From: Schoenoplectus triqueter
Taxonomy: Eukaryota > Streptophyta > Magnoliopsida > Poales > Cyperaceae
Direction: 5' to 3'
NCBI GenBank assembly: GCA_964058805.1
Contig: CAXKVV010000381.1
Coordinates: 1 to 54,221, forward strand
DNA: 54,221 nt
In this document: in pieces, positions 1 through 15,100 of the stretch
How the letters are laid out: the number at the start of each line of letters is the position of its first letter
How positions within the stretch are numbered: position 1 is the first letter of the stretch
The notes under the pieces: model-generated
Database searches by the model: none
Seen by the model: only the letters and a program-made list of their open reading frames with translations
Told to the model about the DNA's origin: nothing
Translations under genes and position numbers: made by a program

Positions 1-187
1 CGGCATAATGTGGTTTCTTTTATTTGCGTATAATTGAGATCTTAGCTGAAACACAAAAGGTCATGGAGGGCTGAGTTAGGCCAGGTTAGCTTACATTCAG
101 CGATTGTTTCAGCTAAGATCATTTAGAAAAAAATGTTAAATTAATTATAATGATAACTACAAGTTCATATTCATGCTCAACACTTAC
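1..187 (-). other. Partial kinase intron at the window edge with an inverted repeat
   Basis: Intron that follows the last visible receptor-kinase exon (donor GT just below 188). It holds a perfect 15-bp inverted repeat, 38-52 against 106-120, separated by 53 bases. I see no exon here, so the next kinase exon is outside the window. Confidence 0.7.
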
Positions 188-3100
188 CAAAGAGAGCTTG
201 ATCAAGGCTCCGATTTTCTAAATATTCATAAACCAAAAGAGGCTTGCTTCCTTCAATGCAACAGCCATATAGTTTGACCAGGTTCTTATGCTGCACAGCT
301 GATATGGTGGAAATTTCTGTCACAAACTGTCGCCTTCCTTGGTGTGATGTTGCTGATAATTGTTTAACTGCCACTACCCGACCATCTGGAAATGTTCCCT
401 ACACAGGAGAAAGTGAAAATAAAATAAAATAGACTGAATAGAACAAACAGTAAGTTGTACACTACTGGAACCGTCTCAGCCAATTTTCTGGCATCACATC
501 AAAGAAAATTTAGAGGAAAAAAAGAAAAGAATGGAAACCTTATAAACAGGGCCATATCCACCTTCTCCAAGGATGTTTTTGGCACTGAATGTTTCAGTAG
601 CAGACTTTAACTCAGAATAACTAAACACATCTGGCCTATCAACAATCCCGGATAGCTCTGAAAATTTTGGGTAACATGAATGATTAGCACTTAAGAGGGA
701 CTAGATAATAAAATATAAGATCTATATTATGCAGTGCAAATTGTTGGATGTGTATATGATTAGAAGGAAGATTTGTATGCATGAAGGTCAAATTCTTATT
801 AAGTCTCAGTTTTATGTACCTAGCCATTGTAATTCTGGGTTTGGTACAAGAAGTTTGGTATGAAAAACTGTAAGATATTTTAATTTTAATAAAACAGTGG
901 GCATCTTCCTTTTTTTTTAAACAAGGAGAAAGGATCACTTTCTTTCATAACATCAGATAACTAGTCATTATGTATCAAAACTACTCAAAGTAGCACTTTG
1001 CTGTTTACACGAAGAACCGAGCTTTAGACCAAGTATGGGAGGACGGCAATGCTCGAAGGGAACATACTTTTATTCTTTCTGTTTCTTTTAGGTATTATGA
1101 TTTAAGCCTACCAGAAAGAACAAAAATAGATCTATATTAAGCATCAATAGATTGACAATAGTACACTGGCATAATTTCTCTGTTGCAGGACAAACTGTCA
1201 ATAGTAATGCAATATCTATATTAAGCATCAATAGATGTAAATTAAATAATTAATACATTGACAATAGTACCTGCATCCATTTCATTCTTTTTAATCTTGT
1301 GTCTCCAAAATAAAAGAGCGAGCAAAATGAATAGCCCTGAAGCCATCACTGCTACCACAATTCCTACTATTAGACCAGTTTTGCTCTTGCTCTTACTCGG
1401 TTCTTTGTTTGACACCGTAGGATTAAAGTCTGACAATCGTTCAACAATTAGAACATCAAAATTACAAAAAAGAGACCGAAACACACTTCTTCTTTTCTTT
1501 TTTTTTTCAGAGTGGGTTGCAAATTTTACCAGCTGGAGAAGCACTGATCGCTGATATTGCAGGTCCATAGTATCCTTGTGTAGGTACACAACAAGTCCCT
1601 TTACCAGCCCAAAACAAATGAATCTCCAAGAAATTATTTGTTACAGGTATAGTATAGTTTTTTACAACTGCTGCAAAGGATCTTTCACCAGCTGCTTTTC
1701 TTATATTGAAGTCCTTTTCTTTTAAAGCTCCCTAAAAACAAGCAAGAAAAAAACAAAATTAAGCATAAAAGGTAAATGATAGAAAGATAAAGCCAGCAAG
1801 GCATCATCATTGCTTTGTGCTGTACCAAATTCTAGGTAGCACTTGTAAAAGTGAAAATAGCATTTTCAGTTCAAATCAGAGTAGTGGTATCAAATGGAGA
1901 GATAATTCCTACTGTGTGGTTTCTTTTTTCTGTAAATTTGTTCTTTTTACTATTAATACACTAACTTTTGAAAATACTAATCTCCAAGTCTCAAGGAAAT
2001 TTGAAAATAAGCAATAGGATTTGCAAGATATCGACAAAATCTGAAAACATGTCAGGAGAGAGGGAAAGTTTATTTGTGTTTGCCTAAAATGTTTAAGGCA
2101 TATAATTAGCACAAGGAATAATTGAAATGTGATGCCTAAAATGATTAAGACATGTAATAGTATAAGGAATGTTTAGTATTTTGGGTAGGATTTGTGTAAG
2201 GTGCATTAAAGGCAATGAATAGTATAAATAAGGGTAGTATGCAAGGAGAATGTATCAATTAGAAATAAAACAGAAAAGAGAGAAAAAAAACAATCGAGTG
2301 TGTTTGTAGTTCTAGTCTATGAGAAATAGAAATAGTTTTTCTTTTGAAATATCCTCTTGTTCTCAAATTGTGTTTTTCCAAGAGTTGTTCTAGAAGGCCG
2401 AGTAGGCACCTAGTGATGGAATTAAAAACTATACTAGCTGGTACTGAGCACAGAATGTTAAAGTTGGCCCCATAGTTTTTAAACAGAAGTACAATGCAGA
2501 AACCTGAATATAGATATCAAAAATCCTTCTGCCTAAACTTTCCCATTTGGATGGAGGCGTGTTTGGGTATGCAATCTCAGCAAATTGGAGTGTAACAGTA
2601 TAATTTCCATTTTGAAGGCCAATCCCATAATATCTCAGAGAAGATGCTGACATTCGTGCGTTTTGGAAAAGTTCAGAATCAAGCGTATTTTGAAATTGGG
2701 ATAGACTTCCAATTATGAAAGTGTTACTGTTTGCTTCTGCAAATGCTCCCACATTGCTTACTCCCCATCTTGTTGCATCTGAAAGAAAGGAAAGAAAATG
2801 AATTATTTGATGGTCAGACATGGTTCAGTGAGGAGAGAGGTTTACTTAACTTGGCGTACAAAATTAATGTTTCTCTCAAATATGAATTATGAATTCACTC
2901 TGCATGCTAGTATATACCAGTCACATAATAGGAAGCAGCTGACAGGTTGGCATTATCAGGTTGGTACTCAATGCCATCTTGAGCAGTTAAGAGTTTGTTC
3001 CCACCGCATCTAATTGCAAATGAGTAATCTGAAAAGTTTGAAACATATTTGAGAGTAATTTTGGAGAAGTATAACCTTTTATACGAAGGATAATTAGCTG

Positions 3101-6100
3101 CATTAGAAGTTGAGCATTTCCTTCATTTTCTTGTATAGGCATACTCAACTAAGTGTTGACCATGGGTACAGATTGGATGGTTCTTTTTTTTTCCATCTCT
3201 TGATTTATATATATTTATTTTTCTTTATTTTTTTTTTTGGGTGGAGGGATTACTTACACCGCGGATCGCCCTTGTAGCACGGATGATCTCGCTGAAGACA
3301 TCTCAATCCCAAAGGTAAAGTACTACAGTCAATAGAAAATTGTTTAAGTTTCAAAATATAAATAATTTAACCCATATAAACTATTTTACATGTATTGATT
3401 GATCTCATCAGAATAAGAAGTGACCTTCTGTTGGAGTTATCTACGATGAAGTTGTTGGCCACCAAATTCCTTTGGGTAAAAAAACAGAGAGTAAATTATG
3501 TTACCACTTGAAGGGGAGACAAGTAATTTGTTGAATATACACATCTATCAATGCAACCCAATTGTGTCCCTTCAAAAGTAGCAAATAGTCAATACCATTA
3601 CATATTGAAAATTTGATGACAGAATCTTTTTGTCAGGCATGCTAGAGTGTAATCTATTTTCTATGGCTTGGAGAAGAAAAATTCCAACTTGTGAATGATT
3701 TTAACACATGCAACAAAGAAAAAGAGCTCTTTTTGATTGAAAAACAAAGAACTTTCTACTTCTTTTGTTAAAAAAAGAATATGAGAATACTTACAAGTGT
3801 AAACTGTTCCCTTGATTAACCCAAGATGGGAAACTGCCTGAGAGCTGGTTGTATGACAAATCACTGCAAAATGTAAGTGAAGGTAGTGAACTTATACATG
3901 AATTTAGGTAATTAGATTTAAATAAATATTCCAAGACAAGTACACATAATAACCATGATGTATAATTACATGTTAGATAAAGAGGAGCTTTTTTCAGATG
4001 GCAAATCTCCTGTGAGACTATTGTTTCCTAGAAATCTGTCAAGCATAAATGAGAACACTCTTAAAGTCTATAAAAGAAAAAGAAAAAGAAAACAAGATAA
4101 TACAACATTAGAGGTAACAAAAGTACTTCTTACAAGTAGGTGAGGCTGCCTAAACTAAAAAGGGACGAAGGCAACTCGCCTGATATATTGTTGAAACTCA
4201 AATCTCTACAATAAAGTGGAAGAAAATGAAATTAGCATAAATACTGCAGAAAATTAAGAATTTTTTCTATCCGAAATACTAATAAATTTCTGAACATAGA
4301 TTCTTACAGTTTCTGTAATTGTTTGTACTGTGAGAAGTCATTAGGGAGAGAATCAGATATTTTGCAGTTCCTCAAGATTCTACATGAAAAATAATTTATT
4401 AATAAATTGGTACTGTGTCAATTTATACTTAAAACAACTTATGCAACTCTCGCCCTATATTCTGATCTATAAGCCCCTCGCTCTGATATTCCAATTCTTA
4501 GAAGCTAACTCATGAGAGGAGTTTCATGTCAATAAAAAGAAATTGTAAGAAATCATAAGGGCATTAAATGCAAGTTCCTTTGAGATATAGACCATACAGA
4601 GTGCTCAAAGATGACATGTTCTTAATGAAGCTCGTCGTAGAGCTACTACCATTTGTTATGTCACCAATCCGTCTGTAAAGTGAAGAAAAATCAAAGAACT
4701 TGGTTAAATATTAGCAAAACCACCGAAGTGTTTTTTTGTACATTATTTATGGCTTTTTCAATGATAGGGGCAAGTACTTGTGCATACCCTTATTTTGACT
4801 TCGCATAATTGTTCTTTATTATTTAGAATAAAAAGATTTTCATCAAAATATGCATATATAATTATAATTACTCATTACTTAAAAACCACATCAAGTAACC
4901 TCTTAAGCAAAAGAACAGGATATTTAGATGAAGTTTGCTATCAATTTATAGGGAGTGATAAGAGGTAGAATGGATAACAAGACTGTCCTCTCCATTTTAA
5001 CCTGAGCAATGCAGGAGAGGGCCTGAACTAGTCAACCCTAAGGTCCACAGAGTCCATCTCAGGGTCACTTTTATCCACACTAACTGCAACTTGTCTTGTA
5101 GTTTGGAAAAAAAACAGCTAAGATAAAATTATAGAGGTCGCTCTCTTTGATACAATAGGTACAGACCACATGCCCTCATTATTGGCTTTTCTGACATCTA
5201 ATGAAATATCATATGTGCACATCAAGCGCAAATATCACGTAATTCGTGAACTCGTTGAGAATGGAGACATCAAAATGTGCAAAATAGATATGAAGAGCAA
5301 CACAACTGATTCATTAACAAAACCACTTTCATTAGCCAAGCATGAGAGACATGTTGGCGCTATGAGTATATGGTATATGAGAGACTGGCTTTAGGGCTAG
5401 TATTATTGTATACGACATGATAGAGCTCAGTACGAGGTACATGATTGACTCTAATTCAAGTGGGAGATTGTTAGCTTTATGACCTAGAGGACCAATCATT
5501 TATGATGGTGCTTTTATTTTATTTTATGAATTGAATGATTTGTATCATTTTGTTCCTTGAGTTTTAATATTTTATAGATTATTTAAGTTGGTGACTTGAA
5601 TTGTAAAACTCTATAATAATTGTTAAAACTCTAAATTGTCTCTAGTCCCATATCATTAGCATAGAACACTGAATGATAATATGGACTAGTATGTGAATTA
5701 ATATGTGATCATGTTTCACAGATCACTGATACAGAGTATCTATTTAATCACATAAATATACATGTATGGGATGCATGATATTGGACCTGACCCACTTTGA
5801 CTTGATGTATGGATTGTGTTTGTGTCATCAACAAGGTCATAAATTAGTATTAATTCTATTATCTGATATATTCATAATTTTAGATAATAATTGTATATTT
5901 TGTGTGATTATCAAACGCTGCTTTTAACCGAGGGCTATAAAGATAATTTCCAGATATACATTAATTATGCTATGAATTATGGATAGTCAATAGGATATTT
6001 TGTCCGTCTCATTTCTTATGAGATTAGTGATATCTCTGGGCCCCTTCAAGTAGTGATAATTATTATGCATGCAATTTGTGATTATGGGATGATCACATAT

Positions 6101-9100
6101 AAATAATTATGCACAAAGGATCAAAAAAATAATTAATGATCAAGAATGATACATTTCAACGCTTAACATTAATTAATAGATATCACGTGACAAAGGAATT
6201 AAAGGATCACAATTTGTCTGTGTTTGATCGGGTAACCATAATGCATTGCTAGATGGCAATTATAATTTATAAATTAATGCATATTAATTTATTACTGATC
6301 AAGACATGGATCTTACTGGGTCACTCTATTTGATAAGTTAAAGCATGAAACAATTAATTAATTTTACGGTGCATAATTAATTAAATTTAAATTGGATCAA
6401 TTTGGGCGAGACCTAAATTATGGATGAGATATACTTGAACTCGGGGCGAACCCAAACCCAAAAAGTTATTCGGCAGAAATAAAAGAAATAAAAAAAGTAG
6501 TGCGATAATGGAAGGTTATAACTAATATGATTTGTGTTAACTAATCACGCTCCACGCAGGAGCGGTTAGAAGTTTTTTTTTTTGTTTTTCTTCTCTGGCC
6601 TTATCACCGGGCCACGATTTTTTTGGCTATTAATTTTTCTCTCTTAAAACAGTGGAGAGCGAAAAGAAAAAAAAAATAAAAGGGATATATTTTTCTGCTG
6701 AATATTTTTTTTGTTCAATTCAATTGATCAATCTCTCTCATGTGTTGAGACTTAAAGGGATTTTGAGATCTTGTTTTATTAGAGGTCTAGTAGCCTTGCT
6801 TCGACGCGTCAAGGAGTGCACGCGGTAGAGGCTTCACATTTAGAAAACTTTCGAGAGATGACATCAACATCGACGTCCTTGTGGTGATTAGCGAAGGAAC
6901 ACGCAACCACCATCCAAAGAAAGTCGCGCTTGGTTATGATACCAAGTAAGATACATTATTCACAAATTTATTTGTTAGATTCAAATTTTATACACATGAT
7001 ACTTGGTTTTCAATTGGGTTGCATGAGGAGACCTTTGCTCTAGTAGCCAAAATTAATACTGCCAGAACACTCATATCGTGTGCGGTAAACTTTTGGTGGG
7101 ATCTGTTCCAATTAGATGTTAAAAATATTTTCCTTTATGGTGATCTAAAGGAAGAGGTATGTATGAAAATTCCACCTGGATTTGAAAACAAGCAGTTGAA
7201 AGGAAAAGTTTGTCATCTGAAACGGTCCCTGTACGGGTTAAAGCAGTCACTAAGAGCTTGGTTTGACAGGTTCTCTATGGTGATGAAAAAGCTAGGTTAT
7301 CAGAGTAATGCAGATCACACTATATTCATTCGAAGGAAAGAAGAAAAATTCTATATCCTAGTGGTGTATGTGGATGATATAGTGTTGACAGACAATGATC
7401 CTACTGAGAGAAGAGGATTAAAGTGATCCTAGCAACATAGTTTGAGATGAAAGATCTATATGATCTACGCTACTTCTTATGTATCGAGGTTGCTCGGTCT
7501 AAAAAGGAAATAGTTCTATCACAACAGAAGTATGTTCTAGATTTGCTGAATGATACAGGGATGCTAGGGTGTCGACCAGCTAGCACACCGATTGATCCTA
7601 ATCACAAGTTGATAGAAGGAATTGGTGATCAAGTGGATAGAGGATAGTACCAACGCTTGGTAGAAAGACTACTCTACTTGGCACATACCCGACTTGACAT
7701 TGCCTATGCTATGAGCGTGATAAGCTGGTATATACATGATCCTAGAATTTCACACCAAGAGGCTGTGTACCAGATCCTGAGGTATCTCAAAAGTTGTTCC
7801 GGTAAGGTATGCTCTTCAGTAAAAAAACGGGCATACCAAAATTGAAGTTTATACAAATGCTGATTGGGCTGGGTGTCTCGATGATAGAAAGTCAACCTTA
7901 GGTTATTATTCATTTGTTGGGGGTAATTTGGTTTCTTGGAGGAGTAAGAAACAGAACGTGGTAGCACGATCTATAGCAGAAGCAGAGTATCGAGCTATGG
8001 CCCAAGGTGTGAGAGAAGGGTTATGGCTACGTAGATTGCTACAAGAGTTGGGATTGTTGGAGGACAAATCTATTATGTTGTACTGTGACAACAAGGCGGC
8101 TATAAACATAGCAAATAACCTAGTATAACATGATAGAACTAAACATATGGAGATTGATTGGCTTCATTAAGGATAAACTTGACGAGGACATTGTGTGTAT
8201 GTCTTTTGTTGGAACTAAGAAACAAATTGCTGATGTCTTCACGAAAGGGTTGAATAACACATATTTCTCCTATATAATAGGCAAGATGAGCATGATAAAT
8301 ATCTATGCATCATCTTGAGAGGGAGTGTTTAATATTTGTTAAGATCTAGTTTATTTTGTATTAATTAGATAATATTTTGTATTAATTAGAGAATATTCTA
8401 TAATTAATTAAGGATTTAAAATTGATTACCTACATATTGTATTGATTGTACGTCTATATAAAAACCTCAATGGTATAAATAAAAGAAAATTACAATCAAA
8501 CAAACCTATTATCTTCTTTACATTTCAATCCCAAGTTTTTTTTTACCCTTATCGGATCTGGATATTGGTACTCTTTAGAAAGTGACTTATCAATTTGAGC
8601 AAGTCCAGAAATCCAAATAACTAATTAAGTGGTTTTATGTACCATCTTCACTTCAATTCATATCATGACACGACTGCTCTATTAATATATTTTTCAAATC
8701 AACATAATTATTTTTTATCAGATATATACCATTATCACCCTTTTATAAAGCCTCCAAGAAGCATCAAATCATGATTTGCTTTTAGTTCGGAGGATTATTT
8801 AAGGGCATTGATCATAACATCTTTTTGTGAGGCAGTTTTTAGGTACAACTACTGTTGAGGAAAAAAAATTACTACTTACAAGCTAGTTAAGTTCAGATTG
8901 GCAAGATTTTCAGGAATTGGGCCTTCAAAAGAATTTCCTTGGAATCTCCTGGAAGTCGTATTTTTGTGTTAGTAAGGTGTTTATACCTTGCAGTATATAT
9001 TAATGAAAACGAATATGTTTCACAATAATATTTATTGTAAATACTATTTTTCAATGAGAAATTGCACGGCTGAATTCCTTAGCACATAATTATAGATACT

Positions 9101-12100
9101 AAAACAAAGATAAAACTGGTGGTAGATCTATATACCCATGCACATATGAACAGATCACTGGAACATCAGGCATGAATATGTAGAGGCAGAGACCGTGTAT
9201 GAAAAATAAACTTACAATTCCTTCATATTTGTCCAGTTGGAACCAATATAATCAGGTATTTTTCCAGTGAAGGCGTTGTCACTTGCCCACCTGGTAAGCA
9301 TTAAATTTTTTTCCTGACACATTAAATCAATGAGGGAGAAGTAATAGAAAAGAAGAAAATTTCTGTAGAGAATTTACAAGGTTTGCATATTAGCGAGCTT
9401 GGCGAGTGTCTGTGGAAGTTCCCCCGAGAGACCTGAACTGTCCATGTACCTAAATAATTGAAACAATCAAGATATTATTTAATTGCAGTCCTATCAGCCT
9501 GCCCATTTTCATTATTCTTTTGATGAAACTGACACCTTACCATTGCTGAAGGTCAGACATGTTCCCAAATTCTTCAGGAATGGAACCATTAAAATTGTTA
9601 GTACCCATCCCCCTGAAATAAATATATTTTGATGAATTAAACAATTCATTTTGCACATTGTACATGTCAATCCTGAATGATGAATGCACTTGTGACATTT
9701 ACAGCAACACATATTTTCAAGTTATGGAAAGAACGGCCTTACAGAACGATGAGATTTTGAAGATTGCCCAACTCCTTTGGAATCGGACCCGATAGCGCAT
9801 TAATACCGAAAGACCTGATTATTTATTTATTTTAAATGTATAAAGGTAACTATTAGCTGAGCAGTATATGCTAACAATCAAGTATTTCATATAATATAAA
9901 GTACATTCAATTTGTATAGCTCTTACAGGACTTGCAGTTTACTCAGGTTCCCAATGAAAGCTGGTACAGAACCTGTTAAATAATTCTGATCCACTTTCCT
10001 GAACCAAGATTTAAAAGGTTACAAGAAGGGTCATACATTAGATTTACAAAATGATGCAACCTCAATCATGGACTAATTTCGAAAAGGAGCCATAAAATTA
10101 CAATCTGAGAATAGAATTAAAGGAGAAAATGTGGGGGAAAAGAAGAAAAGAATGCAGTTAGATTTTAAATAGTGAAAATAAGATTTTTAGCCATCTTCTT
10201 ACAAATAATTGAGATATGTGAGATACTGGAGCTCATCTGGAAGAGTACCTACCACTTCCAATGCATACACTCTCCTGTTTTAATTCCAGGAACAAAACAA
10301 ATAGATCAAATCAAATAGAATAAGTTAAGTATTATAATTCTTACAACCATCATATTTAGATCTTTATTTCGATGTATAATTAGAGAAATGAAAACATTCC
10401 TGAGGTTTTCCAACAGGTATAAATATCAGTTCAAGTTGAAGTGGAATTATGTGTTTGCTAATTGCACTTTCATTTTTATTGTGCTTGTCAAAGGGTCCAC
10501 ATATTGTGATTTTATTTTGTCTAGTCAATAGACCAAAAACTGGTCAACCGAATAATAGAGAATTATCCACAAAACTCATAGAACAAAGAAAGGGTATAGA
10601 AAAGGCAGCATGATCAGGCAAATCTTGCATATATTATTCAAATTACAGAACCATTATGAGCATATTTTGTCAATGTGCACATATTTTTTTCTCAAAAGAA
10701 AAGTATAAAATTATTATACACCCACATGTAGAGAACCAGAATCATTTAGATGGCACGTTATACAGACCAATTTTACATATCAATATCAGCAAATTTCCAA
10801 CTATAAAGTTGTTAGGTGAACTTACAACTGAACAATATGACAGGTTTTGCTGGAGTTGTAGGTACATTCGCACTTGATGCCTGGGTTGAACTCCGGATTG
10901 TTGTCCAAAGCTATACTGGCATCAATCGCCCACCCACTACATGGATCACCAGTTGTGTTCCATGTTGAATCCGGTGCCTTCACCCCCCACTTTGCCAGTA
11001 TTGTATTTAGGGCGGTTACTGCATCAGAAGAAGTAAATAGATAATTAGACACATCATGAATAAAATGTCCAGTGTAGATTTCAATTATTGGTTTTTTGGA
11101 TTAATTAAAAACAAAAAATGAGTTCATAAGGTGATCTCTTTATAATATCCTCGCATCTTCAATATCACCAACTCAGAAAGGAAACGATACTTTTCCTTTG
11201 ATGAAATAAAGCCCAAATAAAGTTTCTCAAATCTCAATGGAAGTGCCTTTTAAAGTTCTAAGTGATACTGGACATAGAGTTTATTTTCATGACATGTTAA
11301 GGTAGCGTAAAGATCCATTCAAAATCAAAATAGTTAATTGCATGGTTCCTCCTAAATCCTTTTCAAACTAAAGACTGCCTTATGAGAAGAGGAGGGTATC
11401 TGAATTCCTCATGTAATCTACGCTTCTCAAATAAGGCTGAGACAGTAAAACACTTTTCTAGCTCTGTCCCTTTACTCGGCCTGTATTTGAGCATTCGATT
11501 CAATATATCAATCAAATTGGGTCTCAATTTGGTTTTGAGGGCATAGCGTGCTAATAGATAAATTTTGCAAGTTCAAAAGTCCATCGGTCCATATCCATAT
11601 ATCATATATGTTTGATAAATTATTTACTTTAAAAAAAAAATATTCCTCGTATTATTATATTGCTCAAATATCTAAGACTGTTAGACCTACAGCTCTGACA
11701 GAATTAACTCCTCCGAAGTGCTTAATTTTTTTTTCTGAAACCATTTTATGGATTTTATAAAAATAATAATAAGTAGATTGGTCTAGAGAATGGGGGCGTG
11801 AGTGGCATGACCCTGATCTTTTTATTGAAAAAAATGGTAGATTGGTCTAATTCTCATAAAATGTTATTTTAAAAATGAGATGATGTGTCGTTTTATAGGT
11901 TACTAGTGTATTATGCTTACTCTCTTTGTTAACGTAGCTGAAATTTATTATGTTTAATTTTAAAGTCTACTCACTACTACAGATTTCGGATTTAATAATG
12001 ATTTTTAACGAGCTTTAACAACGGTTCTCAACTGTTGGGCAACATCTTTTTTTTCTCAATTTTCTTTTAAAAAGAATACAACGATCATGGACAAGGTAGG

Positions 12101-15100
12101 ACTAGCCTGCCAAATTTCTTGTATGAAAATTTATTACAACGATCATCCAATCCTTAATATGAGTTGGAATTTATTATTCAGGAACTTTCGTACAGTTGTT
12201 TATTTCTAAAAATATTTTAAAATAATATTGTATAAAAAGTAGTCGTAGTGTTAGGAAGCACCACATGCATTGACTATTGACAAATCGACAGTCAACAAAA
12301 AAGTACATCAGAAAACGACAAACGATTTTTTGTTATTTAGATCTCCTGTGGCCCAGACAACTTAGTTTGGAATGTTGCACCTCACATAGTTTGGAAAGCT
12401 GGCTGTGAATAGGTATAGCCCATAGGGCTCATCTCTTAAATTCGGCCCGGCCGGTTATTTAAAAAATTCGGTCCTCATAAGTTTGTTCTGGCCATTTTTA
12501 ATAATAAGGGTCATGTTTCTTAAGAACCAGACTTAATCTTTAAAAAACAAACTCTTCTGATCTTGTCCCTTTTAAAACCGACACTTCTCAAGTCATTTCT
12601 TTAATATTTTATATTGTATATTAAATACACTTAAAAATCCAAAAAAAATTAAAACAAATACCAAAACAAAAAACATAATTTAAGGACTTACGCAAAAAAA
12701 AAACAAAATACCAAAACAAATACCGAGTTTTAGTACTTACGCAAAAAAAGCTGGTCCTCATAAGTTTGTTTTGGCCATTTCTAATAGTAAGGATTATATT
12801 TCTTAAGGACCGGACTCAATCTTTAAAAAACAAACTCTTCTGATCCGGTCCCTTTTAAAACCGACCATTCTTAAGTCATTTTTTTAATATTTTGTATTAT
12901 ATATTAATTACACTTAAAAATCTGAAAAAATTATAACAAATACCAAAACAAAAAATATTATTTAATATTTTTATATAAATATAAATTAATATTAAGCCCG
13001 GAGGGTTTAATAAGGACTGAACCTCTCAAAGGTCAGATTTAACATTTAAAAATCAAGCCCTTTGAATTCGGTCATCTAAAAATCTTTATCAAATCTAACT
13101 CTTATCCGATCCTTTCGTAGGTCCGCTAGACCCAACTCTCGAGAAACCCGACCCGACCCTTGAGGATGATGGGTACTTGTGAATCTCCTAATCTAATTGC
13201 TTAAATGTCAATAGCATCTAAATATTTGAGTTGTAACATTTAAGCTTTTTTTTTCTGTGATGCATTATAATCATCCAGCGATTAATAAGTTCTGATTAGA
13301 GTTTTTTTATAGTTCTTTAAAAAAATTAATATCACTTTATATATGCATATATTGTTTCATATCAGATACAAGTTCTGATTGTTGATAAATATTACGCCAT
13401 TATTATTTAATTTGTTTTTTTCAATATTTATCATCTCTAGCAGTATAAATTACGATAAGCTTAACATTTGCTAATTTATTTAAAACAACTTAACTCCTAG
13501 TCCTATTTTAATGATAAATTTTCTAAATTAAAATGCAAAGGACAAAAGATTAGAATCTCCCTTGAATACTAAAATTTTAAGTTGACCAATACCCATAATG
13601 AGTACGTAACAATCTATTAAAAAAAATCATGTGAAGTAAAAAAATTAACTGGCTTCAAAAACAAGGCAAGACATGAACTACACTTTGAATATCCTCAATT
13701 CTCAAAGGTGGCTACGTGGAGCAATTTTCATCCATGTAAAAAGTAAAGAGCTAGGGGACGACTCACAAGGTTCTTTTAGTACTTACGCAAAAAAAAAAAA
13801 AAAAAAAAGCTGGAGCGAGTTGAATGTTCGTACCGAGTTTTAAACTCGTCTGACTATGGAGGCTAAATTTCATCACAATCACATCAGTTTTGCTTATTTT
13901 ATTTATTCTATTTATCAAAAAAAAATCCGGAGAATCTCAGCATTTTGTAGATAAAATTGTTTGGCTTTTGTCAAACATGATATGTTTATGTAGTTTCTTA
14001 GCACTTTGTTGCATGCTGCAACATGCGTGTTTTAATATTTACTTAAATTTATATATTTTCATTTTCTTAATGTTGCCACGAAAGATTTTCTTATTTATTA
14101 AGTTACCCTCTAAATATTGACTTTATAAACGAAAAGCTTCATATCTTATTATCTCCTAAAAATTATCACATATATTTTTCTTGTATTATCATTGTATACA
14201 ATAATTTCTTGCATGTCTCTGATAAATTCAATCATTGAAATTTATAATTATATAAGAGAGAAATTTTCAACTTACACTAATCTGATGCACTGACCAATAT
14301 ACTAAGAAAATTTATAATATTATTATTTTTATTTAAAAAGTATTATTTCAACTGTCAATATATATATATATAAAGCATTTTCAAATAATATTTCATTATT
14401 CACAAAAAGAAAGATTCATTAATTTATTATTCTCATGAACAGAAATTATCGAATGGTTCGAAATTTTTTTAAGCCAAAATTCTCTTAAAACCGTATAAGT
14501 ATGCAATTTAATTTACAGTCTGATTTGTATTCCTAGAGTGTTGCGCTTTCCAAAAAAAAAAGAACCAAGAACAGTTGCTGATTCGTATTCCAATATTTAT
14601 TATATTTTATACGAAAGCTAGAATAACTTTTAATATAATTTAAATTTGATACTTGTATTCAACATGTTTCCGTTGCTCTTCGTAATAAAGTGGCGCTTCT
14701 ACAAATCATTTTTATTTAAAAAAATTCTATAAACGTGATGAACTACTTAAATATCTTATTTATTTATTTTTGTAATTTAATGCACATCGACCTACATATA
14801 GTGTATTAGAAATGGGTCGGGACTGGTTTGCACGGGTAGGAGGGTTTTGACGGGACGGGTTAATGAATTTTCACGGGACGAGTTAGAACGGATCCATTCT
14901 GGGGGGTTTGGCCGCGACCCGTCAGGTCGGGTCGGGTCCAAGGTTTTTTTTTCAAAATTCAAAAATAACCCAATAAATTTCAAATAAATTCTCAAAATTT
15001 CCGAAAAATTTAAAAATAATTATTAAGAATATTAAAAATATATAACTATTTATATTTTTTACCAAAAAATTTAAATTTTCATGTATTTTTTGATTTTTTT

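Larger units (their letters stand above)
4673..8879. other. Intron 9 of the receptor kinase (4207 bp), loaded with copia fragments
   Basis: This intron separates two LRR exons (8948-8880 and 4672-4598). It is far longer than the other LRR introns because it contains two Ty1/copia remnants on the plus strand, opposite to the host gene. Donor and acceptor sites at both ends are intact, so the element load need not break the gene. Confidence 0.9.

Noticed and set aside
6930..6960. TGATACCA string as a copia primer-binding site
   Set aside because: It matches the expected TGGTATCAGAGC poorly and lacks a preceding CA long-terminal-repeat end.
14792..14995. Pro/Arg-rich frame, and a similar one at 17514-17726
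   Set aside because: Both are translations of GGGTCGGGTC or GGCTCGAGCT motifs in miniature hAT elements.
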